Origin: Candidatus Nitrospira nitrificans
GTDB taxonomy: Bacteria; Nitrospirota; Nitrospiria; Nitrospirales; Nitrospiraceae
DNA: 64,000 bases
Assembly: GCF_001458775.1 (NCBI RefSeq)
Contig: NZ_CZPZ01000003.1
Location: 61,001-125,000 of the forward strand
Direction: 5' to 3'
Shown here: positions 21,313 to 37,430 of the stretch, one piece after another
Numbering within the stretch: position 1 is the stretch's first letter
How the letters are laid out: every line of letters starts with the position of its first letter
The notes under the pieces: model-generated
What the model was told of the DNA's origin: nothing
Database searches by the model: none
What the model saw: the letters and a program-made list of their open reading frames with translations, nothing else
Position numbers and translations under genes: made by a program

Positions 21313-23013
21313 TTACCGTGTGGTAAAGGGCGGCAATTCGGGAATCTCTCCCAGGAGATACCGGCCCAGCAATCGCGCCTGCACTTCCAGCACCCGACGG
21401 TAGCTGATCTGATAGCCGAACACTGGATGGGTGATCTCTTGGCTCATGCGCCGCTCGTACGTTTCGATCAGTCGGCGACGGCCTTCCGGCGTGAGCGTGA
21501 CCGATCCCATGCGTTCAAACCAATCGCTCTGCCGGATCTCGCCGTTGTTGATGGCCGTCAAGACTGCCGAATCGGCAATGAGCGGCCGGAACTCTTCCAT
21601 CATATCCAGCGCTAACGCCGGGCGACCGTAGCGAGGTTGATGATAGAAACCAAGGAAGGGATCAAGCCCCACGCTTTGCAAGACCACCGTCCACTCCCGC
21701 GCGAGCATCGAATAGAGCAGCGACAACATCGCATTGACCGGGTCGCGCGGCGGTCGGCGATTGCGCCCGTCGAAGTCGAAGCGGGCGCCCGGCTCGGCTT
21801 CCTTCAACATGCCGGCAAACTCCGAGAAATAGCGGCGAGCCGCCGTGCCCTCGATCCCCAGCAAGGACGCCAAAGAATCCGCCACCCCGGCTTGCACCTG
21901 ATCCCGCTTCAAATTCTGAATCACGGTCTCCGGCGCGGCGCGATGATTCCGCCTGAGCAACGTGCGGCAATTCGCAATCTTGGCTTGCACACATCGACGG
22001 GCCAATACCACGCATCGCTCCGTATCAGCCGCCACCGCATATTGACGGCGCCGCAGCTCCACATGCTTATGCAGCAGGCCGCTCGTCATCCCGTAGAACC
22101 AGCCGCCGCTGGAGCAGTACACCAGCGGAATACCCCGCTTGCACAGTTCCTGCACGACCTGCGTGCTCACCTGAACAGCGCCATAGAGGACCACTTGCGA
22201 CGTTTCCACCAAGCGGGCTTCCCCGATTACCTCATCGTGGTCTTTGATCTTGAGACAGTCGCCGTCCTTCGCCAGTTTCACGCCGGGTGTCTGTACATGC
22301 AGCGGGAGCGCATCGTCGTTGGACGGAACCAGCTTGCGGAGCGCAGGCTCCTCGCCTTCACGCGAAGCCCGCAACCAGCCTATTTCATCCGGTAGGCAGA
22401 GACCCACCAGCGAACAGCGCGGGCATTTGGGACTGTCCACCAATGGCGGGGGAGCCACGGTCGCCGTCGTCATGGCCCGCATGCCGGCCAACAGTTCGCG
22501 CGTTCGTGTCATCAACTCGTCGTCGAACGGCACCTCGACACGTTCGCGGGAGCCGGCGAAATACAGCACACCGTGCGTACAAGCCCATCCCTGTTCCCGC
22601 AACAACAGGCCTTGCACACAAAGCTGGACGCGTTCGGGCTCCCACGCCCCTTGCGCCGTATGCGGACGCTTGCCGCGCTTGTAGTCGACAGGAACGACCG
22701 CGCTTCCCTCACCCTCCACCAGATCGATCTTCGCGGTCACGCCCAGCTGTTCCGACGAGAGCCAGACGGATCGCTGATGGATCGTGGCTTTCTCCGGCTC
22801 CTCTTCGTCAGACTGTCGAGGTTTTTTCGTCGGACTCTGGTCCACACGCCGGTGCTGGAAGCGCCCCTCCACCGTCTCCGCGTTATCGGCAAACTCCCCG
22901 TCCACCCACTCGAAATAGGCCAGGCGCGGGCAGTAGGCAAACTCGTTCACCATCCGCGCGGGGAGCAATGGAACATCGCCCCCCGTGGATGGTCCCTGTG
23001 ATTCCTGTTCCAT
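21313..23013 (-). CDS. cas4-cas1: Cas4-Cas1 fusion, CRISPR adaptation
   Basis: Residues 1-210 are Cas4: iron-sulfur cysteines Cys28, Cys197, Cys200 and Cys206, and the PD-(D/E)XK nuclease residues Asp97, Asp110 and Lys112 (VPVDYKRG). Residues 235-566 are Cas1, with metal ligands Glu388 (GIEGTAARRYF), His458 (GFYHQPRYGRP) and the acidic pair Asp470/Glu473 (LALDMMEEF). The fused protein trims prespacers, picks them by their flanking motif and integrates them with Cas2. The fusion is characteristic of type I-G and some related systems. AAGGAGGT precedes the ATG. A 860-nt stretch of toxin-antitoxin debris separates it from the upstream csb2. Confidence 0.97.
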   Translation of the reverse strand: MEQESQGPSTGGDVPLLPARMVNEFAYCPRLAYFEWVDGEFADNAETVEGRFQHRRVDQSPTKKPRQSDEEEPEKATIHQRSVWLSSEQLGVTAKIDLVEGEGSAVVPVDYKRGKRPHTAQGAWEPERVQLCVQGLLLREQGWACTHGVLYFAGSRERVEVPFDDELMTRTRELLAGMRAMTTATVAPPPLVDSPKCPRCSLVGLCLPDEIGWLRASREGEEPALRKLVPSNDDALPLHVQTPGVKLAKDGDCLKIKDHDEVIGEARLVETSQVVLYGAVQVSTQVVQELCKRGIPLVYCSSGGWFYGMTSGLLHKHVELRRRQYAVAADTERCVVLARRCVQAKIANCRTLLRRNHRAAPETVIQNLKRDQVQAGVADSLASLLGIEGTAARRYFSEFAGMLKEAEPGARFDFDGRNRRPPRDPVNAMLSLLYSMLAREWTVVLQSVGLDPFLGFYHQPRYGRPALALDMMEEFRPLIADSAVLTAINNGEIRQSDWFERMGSVTLTPEGRRRLIETYERRMSQEITHPVFGYQISYRRVLEVQARLLGRYLLGEIPELPPFTTR

Positions 23014-23129
23014 ACCTCCTTATCGGCCGGAGGTGTGGAAATATTCAGTTGTCAAAGAACGGTCAACGGCTGAATGAGTGACGCCTTGTGTTATATACTG
23101 ACGGCCACTGCCACAATTGAGAGGTCCCT

Positions 23130-23333
23130 ATGGAATATCCCATCATCATCGAACCCGACCCCGAGGCCGGAGGGTATGTCGTCTCCTGTCCGACTTTGAA
23201 GGGATGTGTCTCACAAGGCGAAACGGAAGAAGAAGCGTTGGATAACATCAAAGACGCCATCCGGACATATCTCGCCAGCATCGAGGATCTCAAGCGGTTA
23301 AAGAAGCTGAGGACCATCGAAGTTGCCGTATGA
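23130..23333 (+). CDS. hicB: HicB-like antitoxin
   Basis: The 67-residue product is a partial RNase H fold typical of short HicB proteins: YPIIIEPDPEAGGYVVSCPTLKGC, then SQGETEEEALDNIKDAIRTYL. The C-terminus lacks a separate DNA-binding domain, as in many short HicB antitoxins. It lies on the strand opposite to the cas genes, between cas4-cas1 and csb2, and its stop overlaps the start of a broken hicA. It is intact although its toxin is not. Confidence 0.85.
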   Translation: MEYPIIIEPDPEAGGYVVSCPTLKGCVSQGETEEEALDNIKDAIRTYLASIEDLKRLKKLRTIEVAV

Positions 23334-23541
23334 CCAAACTGCCGCAGGTCTCTCATGATCGCGTCGTGAGAGCCCTCAAAACGAGCCGGCTTTTATGTCC
23401 TTCGCGAAGGCAAACATATTTAGATGACCGACGAGAAGCATATCGTGATTATTCCGCGTCATCATGTGATCAAACCTGGCACGCTAAAACAGATTCTCGA
23501 CGCCGCCGACATTTCTGCGGACCGGTTCAAAGAGCTGCTCT
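23330..23541 (+). pseudogene. HicA-like toxin, frameshifted and with a stop
   Basis: The frame starts MTKLPQVSHDRVVRALK, as HicA does. After that the family sequence goes on in another frame as AGFYVLREGKHI, is cut by TAG, and resumes as MTDEKHIVIIPRHHVIKPG and ILDAADISADRF to a TGA at 23539-23541. The catalytic His region of HicA is in the part lost by frameshift and nonsense change. HicA normally cuts mRNA; this copy cannot be made as one protein. Confidence 0.8.
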
Positions 23542-23615
23542 GACGTTCTACTTTTCCGGCGTAAACCCGTCGCGCCATTCAGGTGGTTCACCGCCCGGCC
23601 GAGGCCGAAGTATCG

Positions 23616-23816
23616 TTACCCCATTCGCAACTGCCGCTTCACCCGCGCCGGCGGCACCGTACGTTTCCGGCCTTCTGCCTTTTTCGCTTTGCGCAGTTCC
23701 AGCAAGTCTTCCATGTCTTCAAGCCGTTCCTTGAGGGACACGAACTCTTGATACGGCAACACCGCGAATTGCTTTTTCCCGTCTTTCACCAAAATCTCTG
23801 GATGTAAGGTCATCAT
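23616..23816 (-). CDS. Phd/YefM-like antitoxin, orphan
   Basis: The 66-residue product resembles short Phd/RelB-type antitoxins (MTLHPEILVKDGKKQFAVLPYQEFVSLKERLEDMEDLLELRKAKK): a short beta-rich start and a charged helical tail. No toxin gene of the RelE or Doc type is found downstream, where only about 75 nt separate it from the opposite-strand hicA remnant. It lies in the gap between csb2 and cas4-cas1, on the same strand as the cas genes, and may be transcribed with them. Confidence 0.65.
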   Translation of the reverse strand: MMTLHPEILVKDGKKQFAVLPYQEFVSLKERLEDMEDLLELRKAKKAEGRKRTVPPARVKRQLRMG

Positions 23817-23876
23817 GGTCTTAATACCTTGAGAGTCTTGATCGCTCTGGGTTCGAATCCAATTGTGTATTGCATC

Positions 23877-31329
<7,453 letters not shown>

Positions 31330-31373
31330 CTACCCTATGAACCTATGAACGATATCGCACGATTCTTTGTGAG

Positions 31374-31388
31374 GTCGCAATTTGCGAC
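31374..31388. promoter_or_regulatory. Perfect inverted repeat upstream of cas3
   Basis: GTCGCAA T TTGCGAC lies 63 nt upstream of the cas3 ATG and overlaps a weak promoter-like pair on the minus strand (TTGCGA, 17 nt, CGATAT). It is a likely operator, possibly for the WYL regulator encoded at 33400-34401; no second copy was noticed elsewhere. Confidence 0.5.
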
Positions 31389-32125
31389 TTCAAGCAGTTC
31401 TGCGGAAATTGGCGCAATCAGCCGATATCCCGGTAAGCCCAGGGCATGTGTTGCCACCACCAGTCGAAGTCTGCTGCTGGTGATTCATCTCCGGCATCGC
31501 CCCCTCATGCGCAGCATGAGACCTCGCCTGCCTGATTTCTTTATAGGAGCTGAAGAGCCATACGCTTTTCTTTTGGCGGAATCAAGAGACAAACGTACGT
31601 ATTATCTTCACTTCTTGTATCGAATCCCCATCATTTCACCCAGCGGCGCAACCGGCGCGGTGGATTGCATTGGTTGACTTTGTGCAGGAGACTGTTCAAT
31701 GGAGTCCTCGCTCGCCCGCTTTGCCTTTCGATGCGCTTCCTGTCCAATCGCCCCATGGCGTTCGATCCCGCCAATCCACCCATCCAACAGCGCTGGATAT
31801 CGGCCATGCGCAGCGCTCTAGATAGATCTGATCAAACCCGTACGACTGTCCTTCACTCCCCAGCTCCGACGAGTCCAATGAGAGGCGGGGGCCAGCGTGC
31901 AGATTACCGTGCATGACCAGGTGATCGCTGAAATTCGCGCCGTCGAGCAAGGACCTGCGCCTAGAGCCGCCACGACGCTCTTGAGACTCATGGCCAAGAT
32001 GCCTACGCGGCGGACGAAGAAGGTCCCGATCTCTTCTCATGTGAAATCCCATTTGTATGGCCCGCGTGGCGCGATCTGCTGAGGAGCCTCTCGACCTCGG
32101 CCTGACCGTCCTTCCATACCGTCAC
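31389..32125. other. Mostly non-coding stretch upstream of the cas operon
   Basis: About 740 nt. The cas operator and promoter are at its left edge. One short frame in the right half is listed separately as doubtful; the rest shows no convincing coding sequence. Confidence 0.45.
31897..32082 (+). CDS. Possible small antitoxin-like protein
   Basis: A GTG-started frame of 61 residues with a purine-rich site upstream (GAGGCGGGGG). The product is basic in its second half (LLRLMAKMPTRRTKKVPISSHVKSHLYG), a pattern seen in small antitoxin-like proteins, but no family can be named. No toxin follows. It may be a remnant; the sequence on both sides looks degraded. Confidence 0.25.
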   Translation: MQITVHDQVIAEIRAVEQGPAPRAATTLLRLMAKMPTRRTKKVPISSHVKSHLYGPRGAIC

Positions 32126-32485
32126 TCAGCGTCTGTTCTCTCTCCTGCCCGCACCCAGCGGCTCAAACGGCACGGTCGAGTTGTACTGGTTGACCGGATT
32201 CAACGGATTCTCCGGGTGATATCGATTCACCGGATTGAAGGGATTGGTGGGATTGTATCGGTTGACCGGATTCACCGGATTGTCGGGATCGAATTTGTTC
32301 ACAGGATTGAACGGGCTGTCCGGGTCGTATTTGTTGACTGGGTTGAGCGGATTGTCCGGCGCATAGCGGTTGACCGGATTGAAAATGTTGTAGTCGCGCT
32401 CATAGCGCTCGTCGAATCCCATATCGGCCAGGCACGTTGCGACCCACATGCATAGCATCGTCCCAATCAGCAAACTATATTTCAT
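32126..32485 (-). CDS. Secreted protein of 12-residue NPVN repeats
   Basis: The ATG at 32485 has GGAGGTG at ideal spacing, giving 119 residues. Residues 1-23 are a signal peptide (KYSLLIGTMLCMWVATCLA). After a short acidic segment come six 12-residue repeats with consensus N-P-(L/F)-N-P-V-N-(R/K)-Y-x-P-(D/T), then a short tail. At DNA level this is a 36-bp minisatellite. The role is unknown; periodic Asn/Pro/Tyr repeats suggest an extended or fibrous exported protein. It is a single gene, divergent from vapBC. Confidence 0.8.
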   Translation of the reverse strand: MKYSLLIGTMLCMWVATCLADMGFDERYERDYNIFNPVNRYAPDNPLNPVNKYDPDSPFNPVNKFDPDNPVNPVNRYNPTNPFNPVNRYHPENPLNPVNQYNSTVPFEPLGAGRRENRR

Positions 32486-32722
32486 GGCCACCTCCATATG
32501 ATGCACCTTCATTTGCTGTGTCCATGATACGCAACGACTGTGACATCGGAGGTCCCTGTCCAAAAGATTCCCTTGTCGCGCATTTTCCTCGGACTCAGGT
32601 AGGGGGGTTCGACAGCTGTTGAAGTTCTCGCTCTGAGCCGGTCGTGACATCCAAGGTCCCTACCGATGCCTCTGTGCCGACCGCTTACGATCCAACCAAG
32701 GCCGAATTTCCAGCGAGAACGA

Positions 32723-32751
32723 TTGACATCTGCCTACTCCATGCATACGAT
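32723..32751 (+). promoter_or_regulatory. Promoter of the vapBC pair
   Basis: A perfect TTGACA is 17 nt from TACGAT, and the -10 element ends 26 nt before the vapB ATG. A short inverted repeat CGATA/TATCG overlaps the -10 region and could be the autoregulatory site. Confidence 0.55.
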
Positions 32752-32777
32752 ACCGGCATATCGAACAGAGGTGATGC

Positions 32778-33017
32778 ATGCGTACGACCTTGGATCTCAA
32801 TGAGAAACTCATTCGTGAACTTATGGACGTGACCTCAGCCAAAACCAAGACGGATGCAATTCATCAGGCGGCCTCGGAATTGATTCGGCGAAAAAAACTG
32901 GATGGGCTCAAGTCCTTGAGCGGCAAGATCCACCTCGACCTGGATTGGAGTAAGCTGGAACAGACCGAGATCCGTCATCAAGCCTCCTTGAAACGCCGCC
33001 GACATGGTCATCGCTGA
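32778..33017 (+). CDS. vapB: Ribbon-helix-helix antitoxin (VapB)
   Basis: The 79-residue product has an N-terminal ribbon-helix-helix: MRTTLDLNEKLIRELMDVT, then TKTDAIHQAASELIRRKKL. The remainder (LKSLSGKIHLDLDWSKLEQ) is the toxin-binding segment common in VapB antitoxins that end in a D-W stretch. AGAGGTG precedes the ATG. It overlaps vapC by 14 nt and should repress the shared promoter. Confidence 0.9.
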   Translation: MRTTLDLNEKLIRELMDVTSAKTKTDAIHQAASELIRRKKLDGLKSLSGKIHLDLDWSKLEQTEIRHQASLKRRRHGHR

Positions 33018-33387
33018 TACTTCTGTCTGGATTCCATTCTTTAATCGTCCAGATTCGCCTGAAAAAGCTACCCTCGACTTGCTCATTGACGCCGACGAGG
33101 TCGTCCTTGTCGGGGTGGTCCTGGCTGAATTGCTCCAGGGTTGCCGCACATCATCCGAACGGGATACCCTTTCCGATGCCTTGCTGGCCTTGCCCTATCA
33201 TGAAGTGACCCAGTCCACTTGGTCACAGACGGGTAACCTTTCGTCACAGTTGCTTCGCAGAGGCGTGACCTTGCCGCTGTCGGATCTGATCATCGCTGCC
33301 TTGGCAATCGAGCACAACTGCCATGTGTACAGTCTGGACATCCACTTCAAAAGGATTCCGGGTGTACGTCTGTATCCGCCCGCATGA
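33004..33387 (+). CDS. vapC: PIN-domain ribonuclease toxin (VapC)
   Basis: The 127-residue PIN domain has the acidic residues in place: Asp5 (VIADTSVWIPFF), Glu in VLAELLQGCR, Asp in LSDLIIAALA and Asp in SLDIHFKRI. VapC toxins cleave structured RNAs when the antitoxin is lost. It overlaps the antitoxin gene and converges on the WYL regulator gene 12 nt away. It appears intact and is probably kept active by selection for the pair. Confidence 0.92.
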   Translation: MVIADTSVWIPFFNRPDSPEKATLDLLIDADEVVLVGVVLAELLQGCRTSSERDTLSDALLALPYHEVTQSTWSQTGNLSSQLLRRGVTLPLSDLIIAALAIEHNCHVYSLDIHFKRIPGVRLYPPA

Positions 33388-33399
33388 CGCTCATCGTTC

Positions 33400-34401
33400 T
33401 CATAGCGTTGAGCCGGAGTTTCTTCGAAGAATAGAGTCAGCCTCTTCCACAACAGCCACTCGCAGATTGTTGGGGCGCACGACCCGCACGCCGCTGCTGA
33501 AGCTGAGCACCCAGCCGACGAGCTCTCGGCTGTCGGCAACCGCCAATACCATCCGCAGCTTGCCGCCCGGCAGTCCCGTAAGCTGTTGGCTGGGGTGCCA
33601 GACCCGGTCTTTCGCCCAGGCCGCCGTTGGTTTATCAAGTTCTAACTCAACTTCGACACGAGGCCCGCGCATGACGGTGAGGGAGTCTTCCACAAAGGCA
33701 TCGAAGTCGAAGTGCAGCGGGATCTGATAGGGCAGATCGGTCGGTGTGACGGACTTGATCCGTTCGACGGCAAACATGCGGGGCTCTTCGCGCAGATGAC
33801 AGTACCCGACCAAGTACAGTCCCCCGGAGGCATACCAAAGGCGGTACGGATCGACCTCGCGCCGAGTCACGCGGCCCCGCGAGGCGGAGTCATAGCGCAT
33901 CTGGATGCGCTTCTTGTCGGTAATGGCATGGGTGAGGCGCTCGACGATCTCACGATGACGCTTGTATCGTTTGTGCGGGCCGAGGCCGACGGAGAACGTG
34001 TCTTCAAGCTGATGGACAAGCGCGAGCCCCTCCGGCGGCAGCGCCGCGGAGGCTTTGCTCAGAGCCGATTGCAACGAGGCATGGATGGCGGTGCCTTGCA
34101 GCGGAGCGATGAGGCTGCGGCTCAAGGTGAGCGCCATCAGCTCGGTGGGTGACAAGCGCAGCGCCGGAGCGTTCCGCAGGCCGTCGAGGAGTTTCCAGCG
34201 CGTGCGGCCGTCGATCCGTTCGGTCAACAAGGGATAGCCGGCCGATTCGATCGCGTCGAGGTCCCGGCGTAAGGTTCTTAGGTGGCGCGCGGCGGAATGG
34301 TCGAGCCCTTCGGCGAGTTGTTCGAGCGTGAGCCCATGCCGCGACGATTCCAGTTTCGTGAGCAGGATGAGCTGCCGAACGGCCTGATCATTGCGCGGCA
34401 T
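33400..34401 (-). CDS. WYL-domain transcriptional regulator
   Basis: The 333-residue protein has an N-terminal winged helix of the DeoR type (AVRQLILLTKLESSRHGLTLEQLAE with RTLRRDLDAIESAGYPL), a central WYL domain (about 135-225, with DPYRLWYASGGLYLVGYCHLR) and a C-terminal WCX-like extension (VELELDKPTAAWAKDRVWHPSQQ). WYL domains bind nucleic acid or nucleotide-like ligands and often regulate CRISPR-Cas and other defence loci. It lies 2 kb upstream of cas3 on the same strand, with a VapBC pair and another gene between, so control of the cas operon is plausible but unproven. Confidence 0.92.
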   Translation of the reverse strand: MPRNDQAVRQLILLTKLESSRHGLTLEQLAEGLDHSAARHLRTLRRDLDAIESAGYPLLTERIDGRTRWKLLDGLRNAPALRLSPTELMALTLSRSLIAPLQGTAIHASLQSALSKASAALPPEGLALVHQLEDTFSVGLGPHKRYKRHREIVERLTHAITDKKRIQMRYDSASRGRVTRREVDPYRLWYASGGLYLVGYCHLREEPRMFAVERIKSVTPTDLPYQIPLHFDFDAFVEDSLTVMRGPRVEVELELDKPTAAWAKDRVWHPSQQLTGLPGGKLRMVLAVADSRELVGWVLSFSSGVRVVRPNNLRVAVVEEADSILRRNSGSTL

Positions 34402-34577
34402 CGTTTACCCTGACGGTTTGCCAGGAAGCGTGCATCGGCATGAGATGTGGCGGGACGTTTATACGCCTATTTCGAGGCCTAATCAATCTCCATCTTCGTA
34501 TCACATGAGCGAATGTGGGTATTTTTCTCCGAAGTCAGAAGCCGGCTAAGCCGTGGCTGGCTCGGCAGGAGGATAAA

Positions 34578-34595
34578 CCGGCCAAGCTTGGCCGG
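34578..34595. other. Perfect 18-bp palindrome
   Basis: CCGGCCAAGCTTGGCCGG lies in the 250-nt gap between the WYL regulator and a small membrane protein gene. With no loop and no T run it is not a classic terminator; it could be a regulator site. Confidence 0.4.
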
Positions 34596-34655
34596 CCGAT
34601 ACCCATCAAAGTCCCGACGAGCGAGTGCCAGGCCGAGGCGGGACTGATACGTGTC

Positions 34656-34868
34656 TTACGACTTCTTGATTCGGTCGAGGATCAGCGCGATGCAGCCGCC
34701 CAACAGCCCCCCGCCCATGATGGTGGTCAGCAACTCAACCAGTTTCAGCTCCCACACGGACCCTTGCGCCTGCATCACTTCCCTGATGCCGCCTTGCACC
34801 ATGATGACGGCCAGCGCCATCGTCGCCCCCACGACAAACCACCAAAGAAAAACTTTCGTCGACGTCAC
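34656..34868 (-). CDS. Small two-helix membrane protein
   Basis: The chosen GTG start at 34868 has GAGG six nt upstream and gives 70 residues. Two hydrophobic segments are clear: VFLWWFVVGATMALAVIMV and LLTTIMGGGLLGGCIALIL, with a short basic C-terminus (DRIKKS). It begins 8 nt after the comM stop and is probably co-transcribed. No known family was recognised. Confidence 0.65.
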   Translation of the reverse strand: MTSTKVFLWWFVVGATMALAVIMVQGGIREVMQAQGSVWELKLVELLTTIMGGGLLGGCIALILDRIKKS

Positions 34869-34875
34869 CGAAACC

Positions 34876-36405
34876 TCACAGGTCAGGGCTGCGGTCAAAT
34901 GAACGGTATTGAATGGCTTCCGCGATGTGCAGGGCCTCAATCCTCTCCGAATCGGCCAAATCGGCAATGGTGCGCGCAACCCGTAGGATACGCCCATGCG
35001 CTCGCGCCGACAGTCGCAATCTCGCCATGGCCTGTTCAAGCAACTCCTGAGCGGACTGATCGAGTCCACAATACCGCTTTACCATCCGCGGCTTCAACTG
35101 CGCGTTCGTATAAATTCCGTCCCGTCGGTACCGTCGCCGCTGACGTTCTCGAGCTCCGATGACGCGCGATCGGATCACGGCCGATCCCTCCGGCGCGGGC
35201 AGGTCGGCGCGGAGCTCCCGGACCGGAACGGGAGGCACGTCCAGATGGATATCCAGCCGATCCAGCAGCGGCCCGGAGAGTTTCGCGCGATATCGATGTA
35301 TCTGAGGGCCGGTACACATACAGGGCCTGATTCGATCCCCGTAGTATCCGCAAGGACAAGGATTCATCGCGGCAATCAACATGAACCGAGCCGGATATTT
35401 CAGCGTTCCGCTTACTCTGGTCAGGACGATATGTCCATCTTCCAACGGTTGTCGCAATCCTTCGAGCACCCCCCGTTTGAACTCAGGAGACTCGTCCAGA
35501 AACAGCACGCCGTTATGCGCAAGGGAAACTTCCCCGGGCTTCGGAACGGTGCCTCCCCCGACAAGGCCGGCATCAGAAATGCTGTGATGGGGCGCGCGGA
35601 AGGGTCGAACCGTCAACAAGGGCCGGTCCGGAGCAAGTTGCCCGGCGACGCTATGAATACGGGTCGTTTCAATGGCTTCCTCTGATTCCAGCAGCGGAAG
35701 AATCGAGGGCAGGCGCCGAGCCAACATCGTCTTGCCCGAACCAGGAGGACCGACCATCAGCACATTGTGTCCGCCCGCCGCCGCGACTTCCAGCGCCCGC
35801 TTGGCATGGTCCTGCCCACAGACATCGGTATAGTCCTCGTCTTCCGTCGTCCCGGCGGACTCCGGCAACACATGGGTCGACCGGCTCCGCGCAATGGCGT
35901 GGCTCCCCTTCAGAAACTCCACGGCTTCGGGGAGGGTATGGAGTGGATAGGCGCTGACGCCGTCCACCAGCGCCGCTTCAGCGCCATTGTCGGCCGGCAG
36001 CAACAGGTCATACTTGGTTCGGCACGCGAGCGCAAACGACAAGGCTCCCGTGACCGGCTTCACTCGGCCATCCAACGACAATTCTCCGATCAGCACCCGC
36101 TGGTCCAGCATCGCCTGCGGGATGACTTCTTCCGCGACGAGAATTCCGACGGCGATGGCAAGGTCGAGTCCCGATCCTTCTTTTTTCAGACCGGCGGGAG
36201 CGAGATTGACGGTAATCCGTTTGGCGGGAAAGTGAAACCCCGTGTTCTTCAGCGCGGAGCGCACGCGGTCACGACTTTCCTTGACGATGGCATCAGGCAG
36301 GCCGACGACCGAGAATTGCGGGAGACCGCCGGAGATATCGACCTCGACATCCACCAGATGCGCGTCGAGCCCGACAAGCGCCGCGCTCCTCACTTTGGCA
36401 AGCAT
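34876..36405 (-). CDS. comM: ComM/YifB family AAA+ ATPase
   Basis: The 509-residue protein has the ComM order: an N-terminal Lon-protease-like domain (residues 1-170, with VGLPDAIVKESRDRVRSALKN), a magnesium-chelatase-like AAA+ domain with Walker A GPPGSGKT near residue 216 and Walker B VLFLDESPEF, a CxCG segment (NPCPCGYYGD) and a C-terminal lid domain (ILRVARTIADLADSE). ComM is a hexameric branch-migration helicase that extends recombination intermediates during natural transformation. Length and motifs are normal, so it should be active. Confidence 0.95.
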   Translation of the reverse strand: MLAKVRSAALVGLDAHLVDVEVDISGGLPQFSVVGLPDAIVKESRDRVRSALKNTGFHFPAKRITVNLAPAGLKKEGSGLDLAIAVGILVAEEVIPQAMLDQRVLIGELSLDGRVKPVTGALSFALACRTKYDLLLPADNGAEAALVDGVSAYPLHTLPEAVEFLKGSHAIARSRSTHVLPESAGTTEDEDYTDVCGQDHAKRALEVAAAGGHNVLMVGPPGSGKTMLARRLPSILPLLESEEAIETTRIHSVAGQLAPDRPLLTVRPFRAPHHSISDAGLVGGGTVPKPGEVSLAHNGVLFLDESPEFKRGVLEGLRQPLEDGHIVLTRVSGTLKYPARFMLIAAMNPCPCGYYGDRIRPCMCTGPQIHRYRAKLSGPLLDRLDIHLDVPPVPVRELRADLPAPEGSAVIRSRVIGARERQRRRYRRDGIYTNAQLKPRMVKRYCGLDQSAQELLEQAMARLRLSARAHGRILRVARTIADLADSERIEALHIAEAIQYRSFDRSPDL

Positions 36406-36655
36406 GAAAATATTGCCTTTCTGTTCCGGACCGCGGCCGAACCGGGGAATTATAGGAAGTCCCTACGGACGTTTCAATAGTGGACCGGCGCCAAGTCCCC
36501 TTCAAGCGAAGCTTGGCATGTACCTCCTCGCCCCGTCGTTCGCTACGGCCTTCGGAGAGACATCCTCCGGGAAGGTCCGGCCATCTTGTCGGCATCGATC
36601 GAGTCTTTCCGCGGCCTGCTGGCACCGCTCCTCCCGACTCTGTCATAATCCGCCC

Positions 36656-37273
36656 ATGCGCCTCTGGCATTTCCCGGAGGGAATGGTCTCTCCGATTCGC
36701 TCACCCTCCACCTGGCAGGTTCGCCTGATCGTGGCCGTCGGCCTCGCGCTCTCGGCCCTCTCAATGGACCACGCGTCATCCGTTGCGGAACACCAACCCC
36801 TTTCAATTCCGGCGCAGCAGGCAACGCGCCCCTCTCCCTATGTCGGGTCGGCCATGGCCGTTCTCGCGACGCTGGAACAGGCCCAGGTGCTTCCGCCTGA
36901 AGGCAGCCGAGAAGCTGATCGTGTCATTCAGTCCGTGATCCAACTCCAATCCGCGTTCGCCAAGGGCACCGATCCGTTCGTGCAGAATTTCGCGCGCCGT
37001 GCCGTGGCCGCCAAGCACGGCGAGCACGCATCGACTGTCCTGGAACGATTTCGCTCAAGCGGATGGACGGCGGAGATATTGGAGGCGCTCGCGGACGCGG
37101 ACCTGCCGGCGGCGGCCGAACAGCAACTGGCCACGGGGCTGAGACCGTTCAACCTGTCCGTCGATGATTTCACGCGACTCATGCAGCTCGTGCGAGACGG
37201 CCGGTCGGCGCTCGCCGCGCGAGGGAACACGTTTGAAGAGATCTACGCATACCATCGAAAGGCGATGCCGTGA
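36656..37273 (+). CDS. Exported or membrane-anchored hypothetical protein
   Basis: The 205-residue product has one N-terminal hydrophobic segment (VRLIVAVGLALSALSM) preceded by about 20 residues with basic charges, so it is exported or anchored. The rest is helical and Ala/Glu-rich (VLATLEQAQVLPPEG, FARRAVAAKHGEHAS). An alternative ATG nine codons later sits right on a GGAGGG and is less likely. No family was recognised. It is divergent from comM. Confidence 0.6.
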   Translation: MRLWHFPEGMVSPIRSPSTWQVRLIVAVGLALSALSMDHASSVAEHQPLSIPAQQATRPSPYVGSAMAVLATLEQAQVLPPEGSREADRVIQSVIQLQSAFAKGTDPFVQNFARRAVAAKHGEHASTVLERFRSSGWTAEILEALADADLPAAAEQQLATGLRPFNLSVDDFTRLMQLVRDGRSALAARGNTFEEIYAYHRKAMP

Positions 37274-37302
37274 GCGAAGCGCTTGCGCGCATGTTTCACA
37301 TT

Positions 37303-37372
37303 TGGGGTTTCAGGTTTCAGGTTCCCCGACGAATCACCAACGAGAAACCAGAAACCTGCAACTTGAAACTCA
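37303..37372. repeat. Intergenic inverted-repeat element, copy 1
   Basis: GGTTTCAGGTTTCAGGTT on the left faces GAAACCTGCAACTTGAAAC on the right, forming an imperfect inverted repeat. A related element lies at 37786-37845, on the other side of the Lrp-like gene. Confidence 0.5.
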
Positions 37373-37430
37373 GCACCGCGGGCAGGCATATAGACACTCG
37401 GCATCACACACTTAGAGCAGGGAGGGTCAC

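Noticed and set aside
23330..23541. Programmed frameshift in hicA
   Set aside because: There is also an in-frame stop codon and no slippery site was seen, so decay is simpler.
34515..35162. Plus-strand frame across the small membrane protein and comM end
   Set aside because: It is antisense to well supported genes and has no recognisable product.
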